Positions 1 through 9,824 of a stretch of DNA of 64,000 bases are shown here, piece by piece. The stretch covers positions 62,707,583 to 62,771,582 of the forward strand of contig CM064863.1 of assembly GCA_032719365.1 (NCBI GenBank). The letters run 5' to 3'. Both the position numbers and the translations under genes were made by a program. The notes under the pieces were generated by a model. It was given only the letters and a program-made list of their open reading frames with translations, had not been told where the DNA came from and made no database searches. The DNA comes from Prinsepia uniflora (taxonomy: Eukaryota > Streptophyta > Magnoliopsida > Rosales > Rosaceae). Within the stretch, counting starts at the first letter, position 1, and each line of letters begins with the position of its first letter.

Positions 1-59
1 GAACGATTAGTTTGGGTCGGTTGGAATTTCGAGGACGAAATTAATTAAGGAGGGAAGGT
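1..59 (+). mobile_element. 3' end of the internal domain of an upstream LARD copy, with polypurine tract
   Basis: These 59 bases match 6418-6476 with one difference. They contain the AATTTCGAGGACGAAATT block and the purine run AAGGAGGGAAGG that ends just before the LTR at 60. They are therefore internal sequence of another element copy lying to the left of the window, not host flank. Confidence 0.85.
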
Positions 60-192
60 TGTAACGACTCGTCCCAAATTCCATGATTAAATTAGTGACT
101 AATCACGATTAGTGAGGTTAATCGGTGATTAGTTGGGCTAAATCGAACGAACGACGCGAAATGACGGTTTTGCCCCTGGTGGTGGCAAAACG

Positions 193-257
193 TTGACTTT
201 TCATTCGTACGGTCAAACGGACTTTGACCGATGACCGTGACGTAGTTCGTGACGTCA
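193..257 (+). promoter_or_regulatory. W-box cluster and as-1-like TGACG pair in the LTR U3
   Basis: Three W-box cores lie within 37 bases: TTGACT at 193, GGTCAA at 211 and TTGACC at 224. Two TGACG motifs follow at 238 and 250 with exactly 7 bases between them, the spacing of the plant as-1 element; the second is a full TGACGTCA. Known roles: WRKY and TGA-bZIP factors in wound, pathogen and xenobiotic responses. That they drive this LTR is inference. The same block recurs in the LTR at 6477. Confidence 0.5.
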
Positions 258-1104
258 CGAGTTCATAGACAGGTGCCACGTTCAATTCCGACGTTCGTGG
301 AGGAAGTTATGACGTTCGGAAGTTTAAGGGCATTTTGGTAATTTGAGTGAATAGGAGGTCGAATGTTGACTTTTTGACCCAGAGGTCCAATGGCCGAGGG
401 CCAAAGACCGTTACGTAGATAAGGACGATACGAATCCATAGACAGGCGGCACTTCCAATTCGGACGTTCGACGGCGAAGTTACGGTTCACGGAAGTTCCA
501 AGTTACTATTCATGACGACACGTTTTACGGGACCGTTTGTCTTTACTGGGCCTAGTTACTTTTCAGCAACCAATGGATGAGTGACACTTGTCACCCATCC
601 ACTGGCCCTTAATTCCCATACATGCATCGATCATCTTCTTGCTTTCCAATCATCCAAACATCCCGCCCGATCGCATTTCACCCAAAATCCCAAAACCTTC
701 ATCCCTTATGATCTGAGGAACCAGGAGAGTGATAGAGGAGGACTCAGGACGGCAGCTGGTGGTTGGAACCGCCGTGAGCGGTGGCGGGAGCCCAGAACCT
801 GAGCTGGTACCCGGTAAGCCCATTTCCAATTTTTGTGTGGATTTTGATGTTATGGACTGTTTTGGATGATTAGGATGGGTTATTTAGGTTGCTAGGGAGT
901 TTTTAGGATGGTTTAGAGGGTGGTTCACGACGGAGGAAGGCTGGAAGGTGGCCGGGAAAACAGAGGCCGTGAGCCTCTTTGTACATGGTGAGGTTTTAGG
1001 AGGTTTTAGCTAGTTTGGTTAATTGGAATAGATAGGAATCTTTAAAATAGGAATTTAGGAATTGAAATGGAAGGAAATGGATGAAATATGAGGGAGAAAG
1101 GGGC

Positions 1105-1215
1105 CTGGACCGGTTACGCCGGTCCAGTTGCAGGGGTTGGACCGGACCGGCCGGTTTGGACCGGTCTGATCGAGGTAGGAGAAGCACTGTTCACAGGCGT
1201 GTGGCTCCCACGCGC
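1105..1215 (+). other. Two GC-rich hairpins conserved across the LTR family
   Basis: CTGGACCGG (1105-1113), loop TTACG, CCGGTCCAG (1119-1127) is a perfect 9-base-pair stem. GCGTGTGG (1197-1204), loop CTC, CCACGCGC (1208-1215) is an 8-pair stem with one G.U pair. The second hairpin has an equivalent in every LTR of the window, in the same relative place. Confidence 0.7.
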
Positions 1216-2050
1216 AGCCACTTCAGGCGGTGCATGTGGGCGCGTGGGGAGGAATTTGGGGATGGTTCCAACATATGAAATCTTCTATTCGATGTAACGA
1301 ACATTTTAGGACTGGTTTCGTGTCAATCGGACACCGTCTCGATATGTTTCGGGGCATCGGAAGGTTTAGGTTCGGTTTTAAAAATAGTTAGAAAATCGGA
1401 AAAATTACGGGGCTTTGGTAGGATGTTAATTAAGTAGTTAGTAACCTTCTATTAAAATTTGGACAGGTTTGGGAGTCCCGGTGACGGTGATCGGCTCGGG
1501 GAGCCGTATGGCACGCAAATTGAGGCAGCAGCTCGGACGGTCTGTGAGTGGACCTTGTTTTCTAAATTGGTGCATGTATAAATGTTTATTATATGTTTTA
1601 AATACTTGTTTGTGATTCTATGAGTGCATTTGGATGTGGGGTTACGTATAGGCACGTATTTCGAGGTTTCGGCCCTATACGGTGCCTATACGGGTCCGTA
1701 CGTCTTTATTGGTCTGAATGAAATGGTTTTGGATTTCCAAAAGGATAATGAATGTGATTTGATGATTTTTATTTGGATATTTGTAAACTATATGGTTTCA
1801 CGTATTTCGAGGCAATTTACGTGCTTGCACGTAAATCGAGGTTTCCAGTTTTATACTAATTTTCCATTCTTATGGTTTTGAAAATAGTTAAATGAAATGA
1901 TTTTGGATTTGAAAAGGTAACTCTCGGACTTGAGGTCCATTTGATTTAACGAGGCATCGGGCCGGAGGTTTACGATTCGGACCGGAGGTCCAGTTTCTAT
2001 GTGGATTCGGGTCTGGGGCCCAGTTACGTATTACAAATAGTTTTTATGGG

Positions 2051-2178
2051 TCATGACGGTTTATGGGAACCGGCATGAACTCCTGAAATGGATTTACGGG
2101 TCATGACGGTTTATGGCAACCGGCATGAACCCATAAAAGGATTTTATGGTTCATGACGGCTTATGGGGGCCGGGCATG
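2051..2178 (+). repeat. Three 50-base tandem repeats, each a hairpin
   Basis: TCATGACGG recurs at 2051, 2101 and 2151, an exact 50-base period. Each unit folds as TCATG / CATGA outside CGGTT / AACCG. In the third unit the inner stem is CGGC / GCCG, a paired change that keeps the stem. The 3' LTR copy begins at 8478. Confidence 0.8.
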
Positions 2179-2248
2179 AATTCTTGAAAGGTTTAAAGAA
2201 TGATTTCAAAAGGTTTTTCATATTCCATCCTTTATATATGATTGTCTC

Positions 2249-2412
2249 CTCCGGGGAGGGTCGTTGGCCTGGGTGGACCCCGGAGTAGTCACAGAGCACT
2301 GACTGAGTGGAGTCGCCCCCCAGTTGGGTTCCTTACTCTCAAGATGGGCATGGTTCGTTGCCTCCAGGGAGGGTCATTGATCTACGGACATTGACCTGGG
2401 TGGACCCTGGAG
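2249..2412 (+). other. Two related hairpins with a compensatory base-pair change
   Basis: CTCCGGGG (2249-2256) pairs with CCCCGGAG (2278-2285). CTCCAGGG (2362-2369) pairs with CCCTGGAG (2405-2412). The loops are related (both contain AGGGTC and CCTGGGTGGA). One G-C pair in the first is an A-T pair in the second. Confidence 0.75.
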
Positions 2413-2985
2413 AGACTTGGGTTTGAGACCCCGGTTAGCACACGTGTAGCTCTATTTTACCGTGACAGGTTCTGGATATGAATATAATGGATAAACATGA
2501 TTTCAATTGGTTTTGGAAAATTGTGTTTATAATGATAAATGGATTTAGGCTGAGATCACACATATGTTTACTATATTATGGTTTTCTGTAAATGGTTTTG
2601 GGCAGGAGCCCGTATAACTTGTATTTACAGAATTTTGGGGCTGAGACCCTAATGATGGTTGTTTAAACATACTTGTTTGAGTAAATGGTTTTACTATGCA
2701 TGCATGCTTTTTAGTGGAGGGTATAAATGTCTTTTATGGAAATGTTTTTATAAATTCTTTATTTTTGTCCACTCACAGTCTTTCTGTTTTTAATACCCTT
2801 CAGGTTGAATACGGTGTGGACTGTAGCAGAGACCGAGATATCACATACGTCCTCCGGATCCTGGCGTACTCTGATAGCCCGGGAGGGCAAAGGTCGGAAA
2901 TATTCCTTATCTGACACTTCGTGTCAAACGGGAGCAGGGTCATCCCGCACTAATCCCGGGGGGATTGGGATGGGTCCTGTCAGCG

Positions 2986-2997
2986 TGGTATCAGAGC
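2986..2997 (+). promoter_or_regulatory. Primer-binding site, initiator-Met tRNA type
   Basis: TGGTATCAGAGC, three bases downstream of the LTR end CCTGTCA. It is complementary to the 3' end of plant initiator methionine tRNA, the usual primer of copia and Tekay/Del elements. Confidence 0.9.
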
Positions 2998-5900
2998 ATA
3001 GGATTTCTTATCAGAGCGGGGTTGTCTCTATTCGAGCAACCGCGGAGCTCTTGCAATGTACGCAGGTCGAGGATGTGACATCTCAATGGGCTACAGTTCG
3101 TGATCAACCTGATAGTTAGGGTGCCGATACGATAGTTAGTAGGATGGAATCGGGATATGTCTTGGTTCGGCACTGTATGCCGGGGTTGCCATAGTTCTGT
3201 AGTGGTTGACAGTGTGGGACCCTATGGAAGGATGAACGTATTCGTACGTTAGCGTTTGGGTCGTGAGACGGTTAGTTGGGGTCGTCTTTCACGATGTCGT
3301 AGGATAGATTCCGACGACTGGTTGGGAATTATGACCATCCAATGTTCGAATATGGTTGAATTAGATGGGTTTACTGCTGTTGGCGGTTAGCAGTCGAGTT
3401 CGGGGAACTCTGGTTGAACTTATGGTAGTTGGCAGCCGGATTTGGGGAATTCTGGTTAGACTTACGGTATGCTTGGATTAACGTCTTTACGATGTCAATA
3501 CCGCGGAGTCGGTCAAATCGTGGATTCTACTGCCTTATGCAGTCGGGTTCAGTGGAACTCTAGGTGTGATTGTGGAACCCTACTTTAGGGTGTATGGTTC
3601 GAAAATGTGAGTGGTTCGAAAATGTGAGTTGACGAGTGGTTTGACTTTGACGACTATTCGGATTTGGATTCCTTAGTCGGTCTAATCATGTCAGCTTGTG
3701 TTGGGACTGCACTTCGCAGTCGGGGTTGTACTTATCGGTTAGACCGAGTTGGTTGTCGTGCTACTCAGTTGTGAGTTGGTGCAACTAAGGTCATTGGTGA
3801 CCTGGTAGACGACATTGGTTTAGTTGAGTTGCGACTGGTTAGTGTTTGGTTGGACAAGTTATCGGGTTGGTACTTGTCGATAGAATCCCTGAGTGGGATA
3901 TGGAGTAGTTGGTACGGGCGGTTGATTCCGTAGGATGCGGAGTCTGGATATCGAGATGTCTGGTAGTTAGGTCTGCACGAGTATGTGGCAGGCGCTACTA
4001 CCGAGAGTGGTCGTAGTTATGGTTGTTGGAAATTGGGGACGTTCAGGGGACGTTTCCTTTTCTCGTATGAGTTGTCAGGGTGACTGTACCCAGAGTTATT
4101 GGGTACGAGGGAGGCAGAGTTTCTTCTATTCGAGCAGAGGTACGGGATCATCACTCGGTAGGAGCGGAGATCCAGGGTTGTCTTATTCGCACACCTTGTG
4201 CTGATACTGACAGGTGGTGTACTGGTACTAGTGCTGGTGCTGGTGCCGGTGATTGTGATGACGTTGAGTCACATCCGTCGAGATGAGCCTATGTTCGATA
4301 TCTGTGGTCCGGGAGTGGCTCAAGGATAGTGATGGACTGGATAGGATCCAGCGGTAGTTGAGGAGTGGGGATCGAGTAATATCATGGGGGATTAGTGACC
4401 GGTTTGTCAGACTCAATCTGTCACGGGGTTTGGCGACCAGTTGGTCAGTGTTGGCCAGAATTGGTCAGGATTTGTCAGATACGGCGGTATGCAGAGATTT
4501 GACTGCAGATCACAGCAGGGGTCTGTTGTGACTTTTCAGTCGAGTGGTACATCAGATTAGGTTGAAATGACATCCTTTTGGATGTACATATACGGTCGTA
4601 AAGGGGCGTGTGTCCATAACCAGTCTAACGGGGACACGTGGTTGATGTCCGGGTATGTTGTTTCCAATCTTGTTGGAACTTCGGAATCGCGGGAGTTTGT
4701 GATTGTGGTGACGAGTGGAATGCGGGTTTTCCGCATTGTTAATGAGTATATCGAAGTTAGGTGACTGAGATTCCTTATTTTCTACTTGGTGGCAGACGAT
4801 GTCAGGTTACATGACGTGGTGAGTGCAGCGAGTGTTGGTTGTATTCACATAGGATGAGTTTTGATGTCATAGTCTTGTATCATCTTTGATTTTCCTCGGT
4901 GGAATGACAAGGATCGATACGAGGTAATCAGTGAGAACCCACAGTCTCGACGTGTCTCGTTGTTGACTGATTTTTTTAGATGTGGGAAATGGTTGAGGAC
5001 TTTAGGCGTCATGATGATTCCTGATCGTGACGTTCATGGTCAGGTGACGTAGTAATGGATCTGGATCGTGATCTCGATGATCCAGATAGGTGGAAAATTT
5101 TTCACTCTTACTCGGGTATTTGAGTGGAGCATAATGGGACTGAACTTCTTTTCGAGGTAAATCTCGTATGGTATATTACTCAGGTGAGTAGGTGTCCGAT
5201 GAGGTCGGATTTGGTCGGCCTTGGATGTGTGAGTATTGTGATTGGCTTTCCTATGAAGTCAATCGATGGTATTGGAGTAATCGGTTGAGCAGACAATCGA
5301 TAGGTTCATGATTGATACGTCTCGGTAGACGAGAACGATATTTCGGGTTTTGGAATCAGATTTCTGGATGACGATTCAGGATTTGATTTTGGAACTTGAA
5401 AGATGATTTCTGTATTTGGGTTTTGGAATCGGATTCTGGGTGACGACTCAGGATTTGATTCTGGAGCTTGACAATGGATTTCCTTTTTATGAAATTGGGT
5501 TTGGAATGGTTATTCCAAATGCTAGCTTACGGAGTAATAATTTTGGATTCGAATTTGGACATGATTAGGGATATGATTTCTGGGTTTGGATTCGGGATTT
5601 CTTACGAAATTGTGGATTCAGATTCGGATTTGGGAATAGATGATGGGTTGGAGTTTCGATTTGTCTAATGCTGGATTGGACAAATGAACTCCATAATTGA
5701 AACGTGATTGGCTATGACCTAGGTGGTTGTATTCTGATTGATGGGTAGATGTACGTACCTTGCACGTTGTTCGAGGTACGATACTAGGTAGACTTGTCGT
5801 GCCTGGTGACGGTATATAGGAGATACCGGTGGTACGTTGGAGAGCTTGTTGGTAGTCGGCTTGGTTCCGATACCATTGGATTAGTCGGGGTCGTGGACTG

Positions 5901-6407
5901 GACATTGGATACTGTGCATTGGTCATAGTATTTCTGAGGGGTCCAGTTACACGCAGGTCGAGTTAGATGTTGGTATACGTATACTCAGGATGAGTATGTT
6001 GGTGGTTAGTGTAACCACAAATGGGTATAGCGTCAGTTTTCGACTGACGACTGTCAAGTGGTGACAGTTTGTCGAAGGTGTCAGCGTGGATCAGTTAGTG
6101 AGGTCGGATGACTCCCAGTGGGAGCATACGTCAGGATAGCTTGGTGAGTGAGAAAAGGAACCTTTGAGTTGTTGTGTCAGCGACTCGGTAGATTTGACAA
6201 GTGGTGTCAATTCGGAGCGTATGGTTACTGTCATTCTACATGCCCGAATGTAGTCGATACGACGTGAGTGTTAGTGGTACGTCTGGCTACAGACGAGTTT
6301 TATTCTGGTTAGTGGGTGTACGAGTGTACACGTGTCGTGAGATCGAATTATTTCCACGAGGTGGATGTGGACTCAGGATAGTTGGAGTTTCAAGAATGAA
6401 ACTAATT

Positions 6408-6475
6408 AAGGAGGGAAGAACGGTTAGTTTGGGTCGGTTGGAATTTCGAGGACGAAATTAATTAAGGAGGGAAGG
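6408..6475 (+). promoter_or_regulatory. Duplicated polypurine tract
   Basis: The purine run AAGGAGGGAAGAA (6408-6420) is followed 56 bases later by AAGGAGGGAAGG (6464-6475), each preceded by CTAATT or TTAATT. Only the second abuts the LTR. The duplicated unit also holds the AATTTCGAGGACGAAATT block. Confidence 0.75.
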
Positions 6476-6476
6476 T

Positions 6477-9409
6477 TGTAATGACCCGTCCCAAATTCCA
6501 TGATTAAATTAGTGACTAATCACGATTAGTGAGGTTAATCGATGATTAGTTGGGTTAAATCGAACGAACGACGCGAAATGACCGTTTTGCCCCTGGTGGT
6601 GGCAAAACGTTGACTTTTCATTCGTACGGTCAAACGGACTTTGACCGATGACCGTGACGTAGTTCGTGACGTCACGAGTTCATAGACAGGTGCCACGTTC
6701 AATTCCGACGTTCGTGGAGGAAGTTATGACGTTCGGAAGTTTAAGGGCATTTTGGTAATTTGAGTGAATAGGAGGTCAAATGTTGACTTTTTGTCCAAGA
6801 GGTCCCATGGCCGAAGGCCGAAGACCGTTACCTAGATAAGGACGATACGAATCCATAGACAAGCGGCACGTCCAATTCGGACGTTCGACGGCGAAGTTAC
6901 GGTTCACCGAAGTTCCAAGTTACTATTCATGACGACACGTTTTACTGGACCGTTTGTCTTTACTGGGCCTAGTTACTTTTCAGCAACCAATGGATGAGTG
7001 ACACTTGTCACCCATCCACTGGCCCTTAATTCCCATACATGCATCGATCATCTTCTTGCTTTCCATTCATCCAAACATCCCGCCCGATCGCATTTCACCC
7101 AAAATCCCTAAACCTTCATCCCTTATGATCTGAGGAACCAGGAGAGTGATAGAGGAGGACTAAGGACGGCAGCTGGTGGCTGAAACTGCCGTGGGCGGTG
7201 GCGGGAGCCCAGAACCCGAGCGGGTACCCGGTAAGCCCATTTCCAATTTTTGTGTGGATTTTGATGTTATGGACTGTTTTGGATGATTAGGATGGGTTAT
7301 TTAGGTTGCTAGGGAGTTTTTAGGATGGTTTGGAGGGTGGTTCACGGCGGAGGAAGGCTGGAAGGTGGCCGGGAAAACAGAGGCTGTGAGCCTCTTTGTA
7401 CATGGTGAGGTTTTAGGAGGTTTTAGCTAGTTTGGTTAATTGGAATAGATAGGAAACTTTAAAATAGGAATTTAGGAATTGAAATGGAAGGAAATGGATG
7501 AAATATGAGGGAGAAAGAGGCCTGGACCGGTTACGCCGGTCCAGTTGCAGGGATTGGATCGGACCGGCCGGTTCGGACCGGTCTGATCGAGGTAGGAGAA
7601 GCACTGTTCACAGGCGCGTGGCTCCCATGCGCAGCCACTTCAGGCGGCGCGTGTGGGCGCGTGGGGAGGAATTTGGGGATGGTTCCAACATATGAAATCT
7701 TCTATTCGATGTAATGAACATTTTAGGACTGGTTTCGTGTCAATCGGACACCGTCTCGATATGTTTCGGGGCATCGGAAGGTTTAGGTTCGGTTTTAAAA
7801 ATAGTTAGAAAATCGGAAAAATTACGGGGCTTTGGTAGGAGGTTAATTAAGCAGTTAGTAACCTTCTATTAAAATTTGGACAGGTTTGGGAGTCCCGGTG
7901 ACGGTGATCGGCTCGGGGAGCCGTATGGCACGCAAATCGAGGCGGCAGCTCGGACGGTCTGTGAGTGGACCTTGTTTTCTAAATTGGTGCATGCATAAAT
8001 GTTTATTATATGTTTTAAATACTTTTTTGTTATGCCATGAGTGCATTTGGATGTGGGGTTACGTATAGGCACGTATTTCGAGGTTTCGGTCCTATAAGGT
8101 GCCTATACGGGTCCGTACGTCTTTATTGTTCTGAATGAAATGGTTTTGGATTTCAAAAAGGATAATGAATGTGATTTGATGATATTTATTTGGATATTTG
8201 TAAACTATATGGTTTCACGTATTTCGAGTCGATTTACGTGCTTGCACGTAAATCGAGGTTTTCCAGTTTTATTCTGATTTTCCATTCTTATGGTTTTGAA
8301 AATAGTTAAATGAAATGATTTTGTATTTGAAAAGGTAACTCTCGGACTTGAGGTCCATTTGATTTAACGAGGCATCGGGCCGGAGGCCCAGTTGGTTTAC
8401 GATTCGGACCGGAGGTCCAGTTTCTCTGTGGATTCGGGCCTGGGGCCCAGTTATGTATTATAAATAGTTTTTATGGGTCATGACGGTTTATGAGAACCGG
8501 CATGAACTCCTGAAATGGATTTACGGGTCATGACGGTTTATGGCAACCGGCATGAACCCATAAAAGGATTTTATGGTTCATGACGGCTTATAGGGGCCGG
8601 GCATGAATTCTTGAAAGGTTTAAAGAATGATTTCAAAAGGTTTTTCATATTCCATCCTTTATATATGATTGTCTCCTCCGGGGAGGGTCGTTGGCCTGGG
8701 TGGACCCCGGAGTAGTCACGGAGCACTGACTGAGTGGAGTCGCCCCCCAGTTGGGTTCCTTACTCTCAGGATGGGCATGGTTCGATACCTCCAGGGAGGG
8801 TCATTGAGCTACGGACATTGACCTGGGTGGACCCTGGAGAGACTTGGGTTTGAGACCCCGGTTACCACACGTGTAGCTCTATTTTACCGTGACAGGTTCT
8901 GGATATGAATATAATGGATAAACATGATTTCAATTGGTTTTGGAAAATTGTGTTTATAATGATAAATGGATTTGGGCTGAGATCACACATATGTTTACTA
9001 TATTATGGTTTTCTGTAAATGGTTTTGGGCAGGAGCCAGTATAACTTGTATTTACAGAATTTTGGGGCTGAGACCCTAATGATGGTTGTTTAAACATACG
9101 TGTTTGAGTAAATGGTTTTACTATGCATGCATGCTTTTTAGTGGAGGGTATAAATGTCTTTTATGGAAATGTTTTTATAAATTCTTTATTTTTGTCCACT
9201 CACAGTCTTTCTGTTTTTAATACCCTTCAGGTTGAATACGGTGTGGACTGTAGCAGAGACCGAGATATCACATACGTCCTCCGGATCCTGGCGTACTCTG
9301 ATAGCCTGGGAGGGCAAAGGTCGGAAATATCCCTTGTCTGACACTTCGTGTCAGACGGGAGCAGGGTCATCCCGCACTAATCCCGGGGGGATTGGGATGG
9401 GTCCTGTCA
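6477..9409 (+). repeat. 3' LTR of the left element
   Basis: 2933 bases, TGTAATGACCCG to CCTGTCA, followed by host sequence from 9410. It keeps a hairpin arm (GGCCC at 8385-8389) that the copy at 60-2982 has lost through a short deletion. Clean constant-loop hairpins are at 8377-8389, 8406-8418 and 8436-8448. Confidence 0.88.
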
Positions 9410-9824
9410 AGTTAGCTCTAATTAATCTCATGGTAACTCCTATAAGCATAGTAATCACCAACTCTTCCTTGTTTGCAAGCACATGAATGAACGTACCCAA
9501 AATCACATCCATGCACAAACCATCACATATGCATTGAGATATCAAAAGGTCTTCATTTGGAAAACTCCAAAAATCATATTAATTCTCCTCCACTTAATGG
9601 AGGGATTAACCCACTAAATTCTCCCTCATTTAATGCAGGGATTAACTCATCAAATTTCCCTCCACTTAATGGAGTGAATAACCCATCAGTACTAAGGTTA
9701 GAACTGACGACCAAATATATATGCTGCAATTAATCGAGAACGTACGTTGTCATTTGAGGTCAATGGTTGCTAATAGTTTTTAATCTTCGTATTAATTACA
9801 TGCTTAAGAAATAATTTGATTGAG
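9410..9824. other. Flank or intron upstream of the WAT1-like exons, with a short tandem repeat
   Basis: Ordinary AT-rich sequence. A degenerate repeat of about 36 bases (ACTTAATGGAGGGATTAACC and variants) occurs three times between about 9585 and 9688. A 64-codon minus-strand frame at 9351-9545 runs into the LTR and is not recognised. No exon of the missing 5' half of the WAT1 gene was found here. Confidence 0.5.

Larger units (their letters stand above)
1542..2778 (+). other. LTR hairpin domain bounded by a 12-base inverted pair
   Basis: CTGTGAGTGGAC at 1542-1553 is the exact reverse complement of GTCCACTCACAG at 2767-2778. Between them lie several hairpins, including stems with TTGAG and GGA loops near 1924-2030, three 50-base hairpin repeats (2051-2178) and two large hairpins (2249-2412). 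The 3' LTR carries the same domain at 7959-9205. Confidence 0.75.
60..2982 (+). repeat. LTR shared by two tandem element copies
   Basis: 2923 bases, starting TGTAACGACTCG and ending CCTGTCA. It is about 98% identical by eye to 6477-9409. In order it holds: a diverged tandem duplication of about 170 bases (each unit opens with GTTGACTTTT and contains CATAGACAGG), a pyrimidine/purine-rich stretch, GC-rich hairpins (1105-1215), the inverted 12-mer pair (1542-1553 and 2767-2778), three 50-base repeats, and paired hairpins. The internal domain precedes and follows it. Confidence 0.88.
2983..6476 (+). other. Non-coding internal domain of the left element
   Basis: 3.49 kb with no retroviral protein motif on either strand. 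The primer-binding site is 2986-2997. Two conserved blocks have recognisable counterparts in the internal domains at 27266-30944 and 47574-50927: one around 5510-5545 (AAATGCTAGCTTACGGAGTA) and one around 5670-5735. A short frame around 6345-6400 ends in residues resembling GTKFFKEG of the relatives, a probable relic of the pol C-terminus. Confidence 0.7.
60..9409 (+). mobile_element. Non-autonomous LTR retrotransposon (LARD, Tekay/Del-like), part of a tandem array
   Basis: Two LTRs (60-2982 and 6477-9409) flank a 3.49 kb internal domain. A primer site TGGTATCAGAGC starts 3 bases after the left LTR, and a polypurine tract abuts the right LTR. No gag, protease, RT, RNase H or integrase reading frame is present; the longest open frame is about 100 codons. 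The primer site, the AATTTCGAGGACGAAATT block and the long LTRs are typical of the Tekay/Del chromovirus lineage (established knowledge), so this is inferred to be a non-autonomous derivative. No target-site duplication is visible because the left LTR is preceded by internal sequence; bases 55-59 (AAGGT) do not match 9410-9414 (AGTTA). Confidence 0.85.

Noticed and set aside
250..300. tRNA B-box-like ACGTTCGATTCCG in LTR U3 (clear in relatives, e.g. near 27045 on the minus strand), suggesting a Pol III promoter
   Set aside because: No A-box at the right distance and no T-run terminator; more likely part of the U3 duplication.
2983..6476. Hidden gag-pol genes in the internal domains
   Set aside because: All six frames are broken throughout and none of the RT, RNase H, integrase or zinc-knuckle motifs could be seen in any of the four internal domains.
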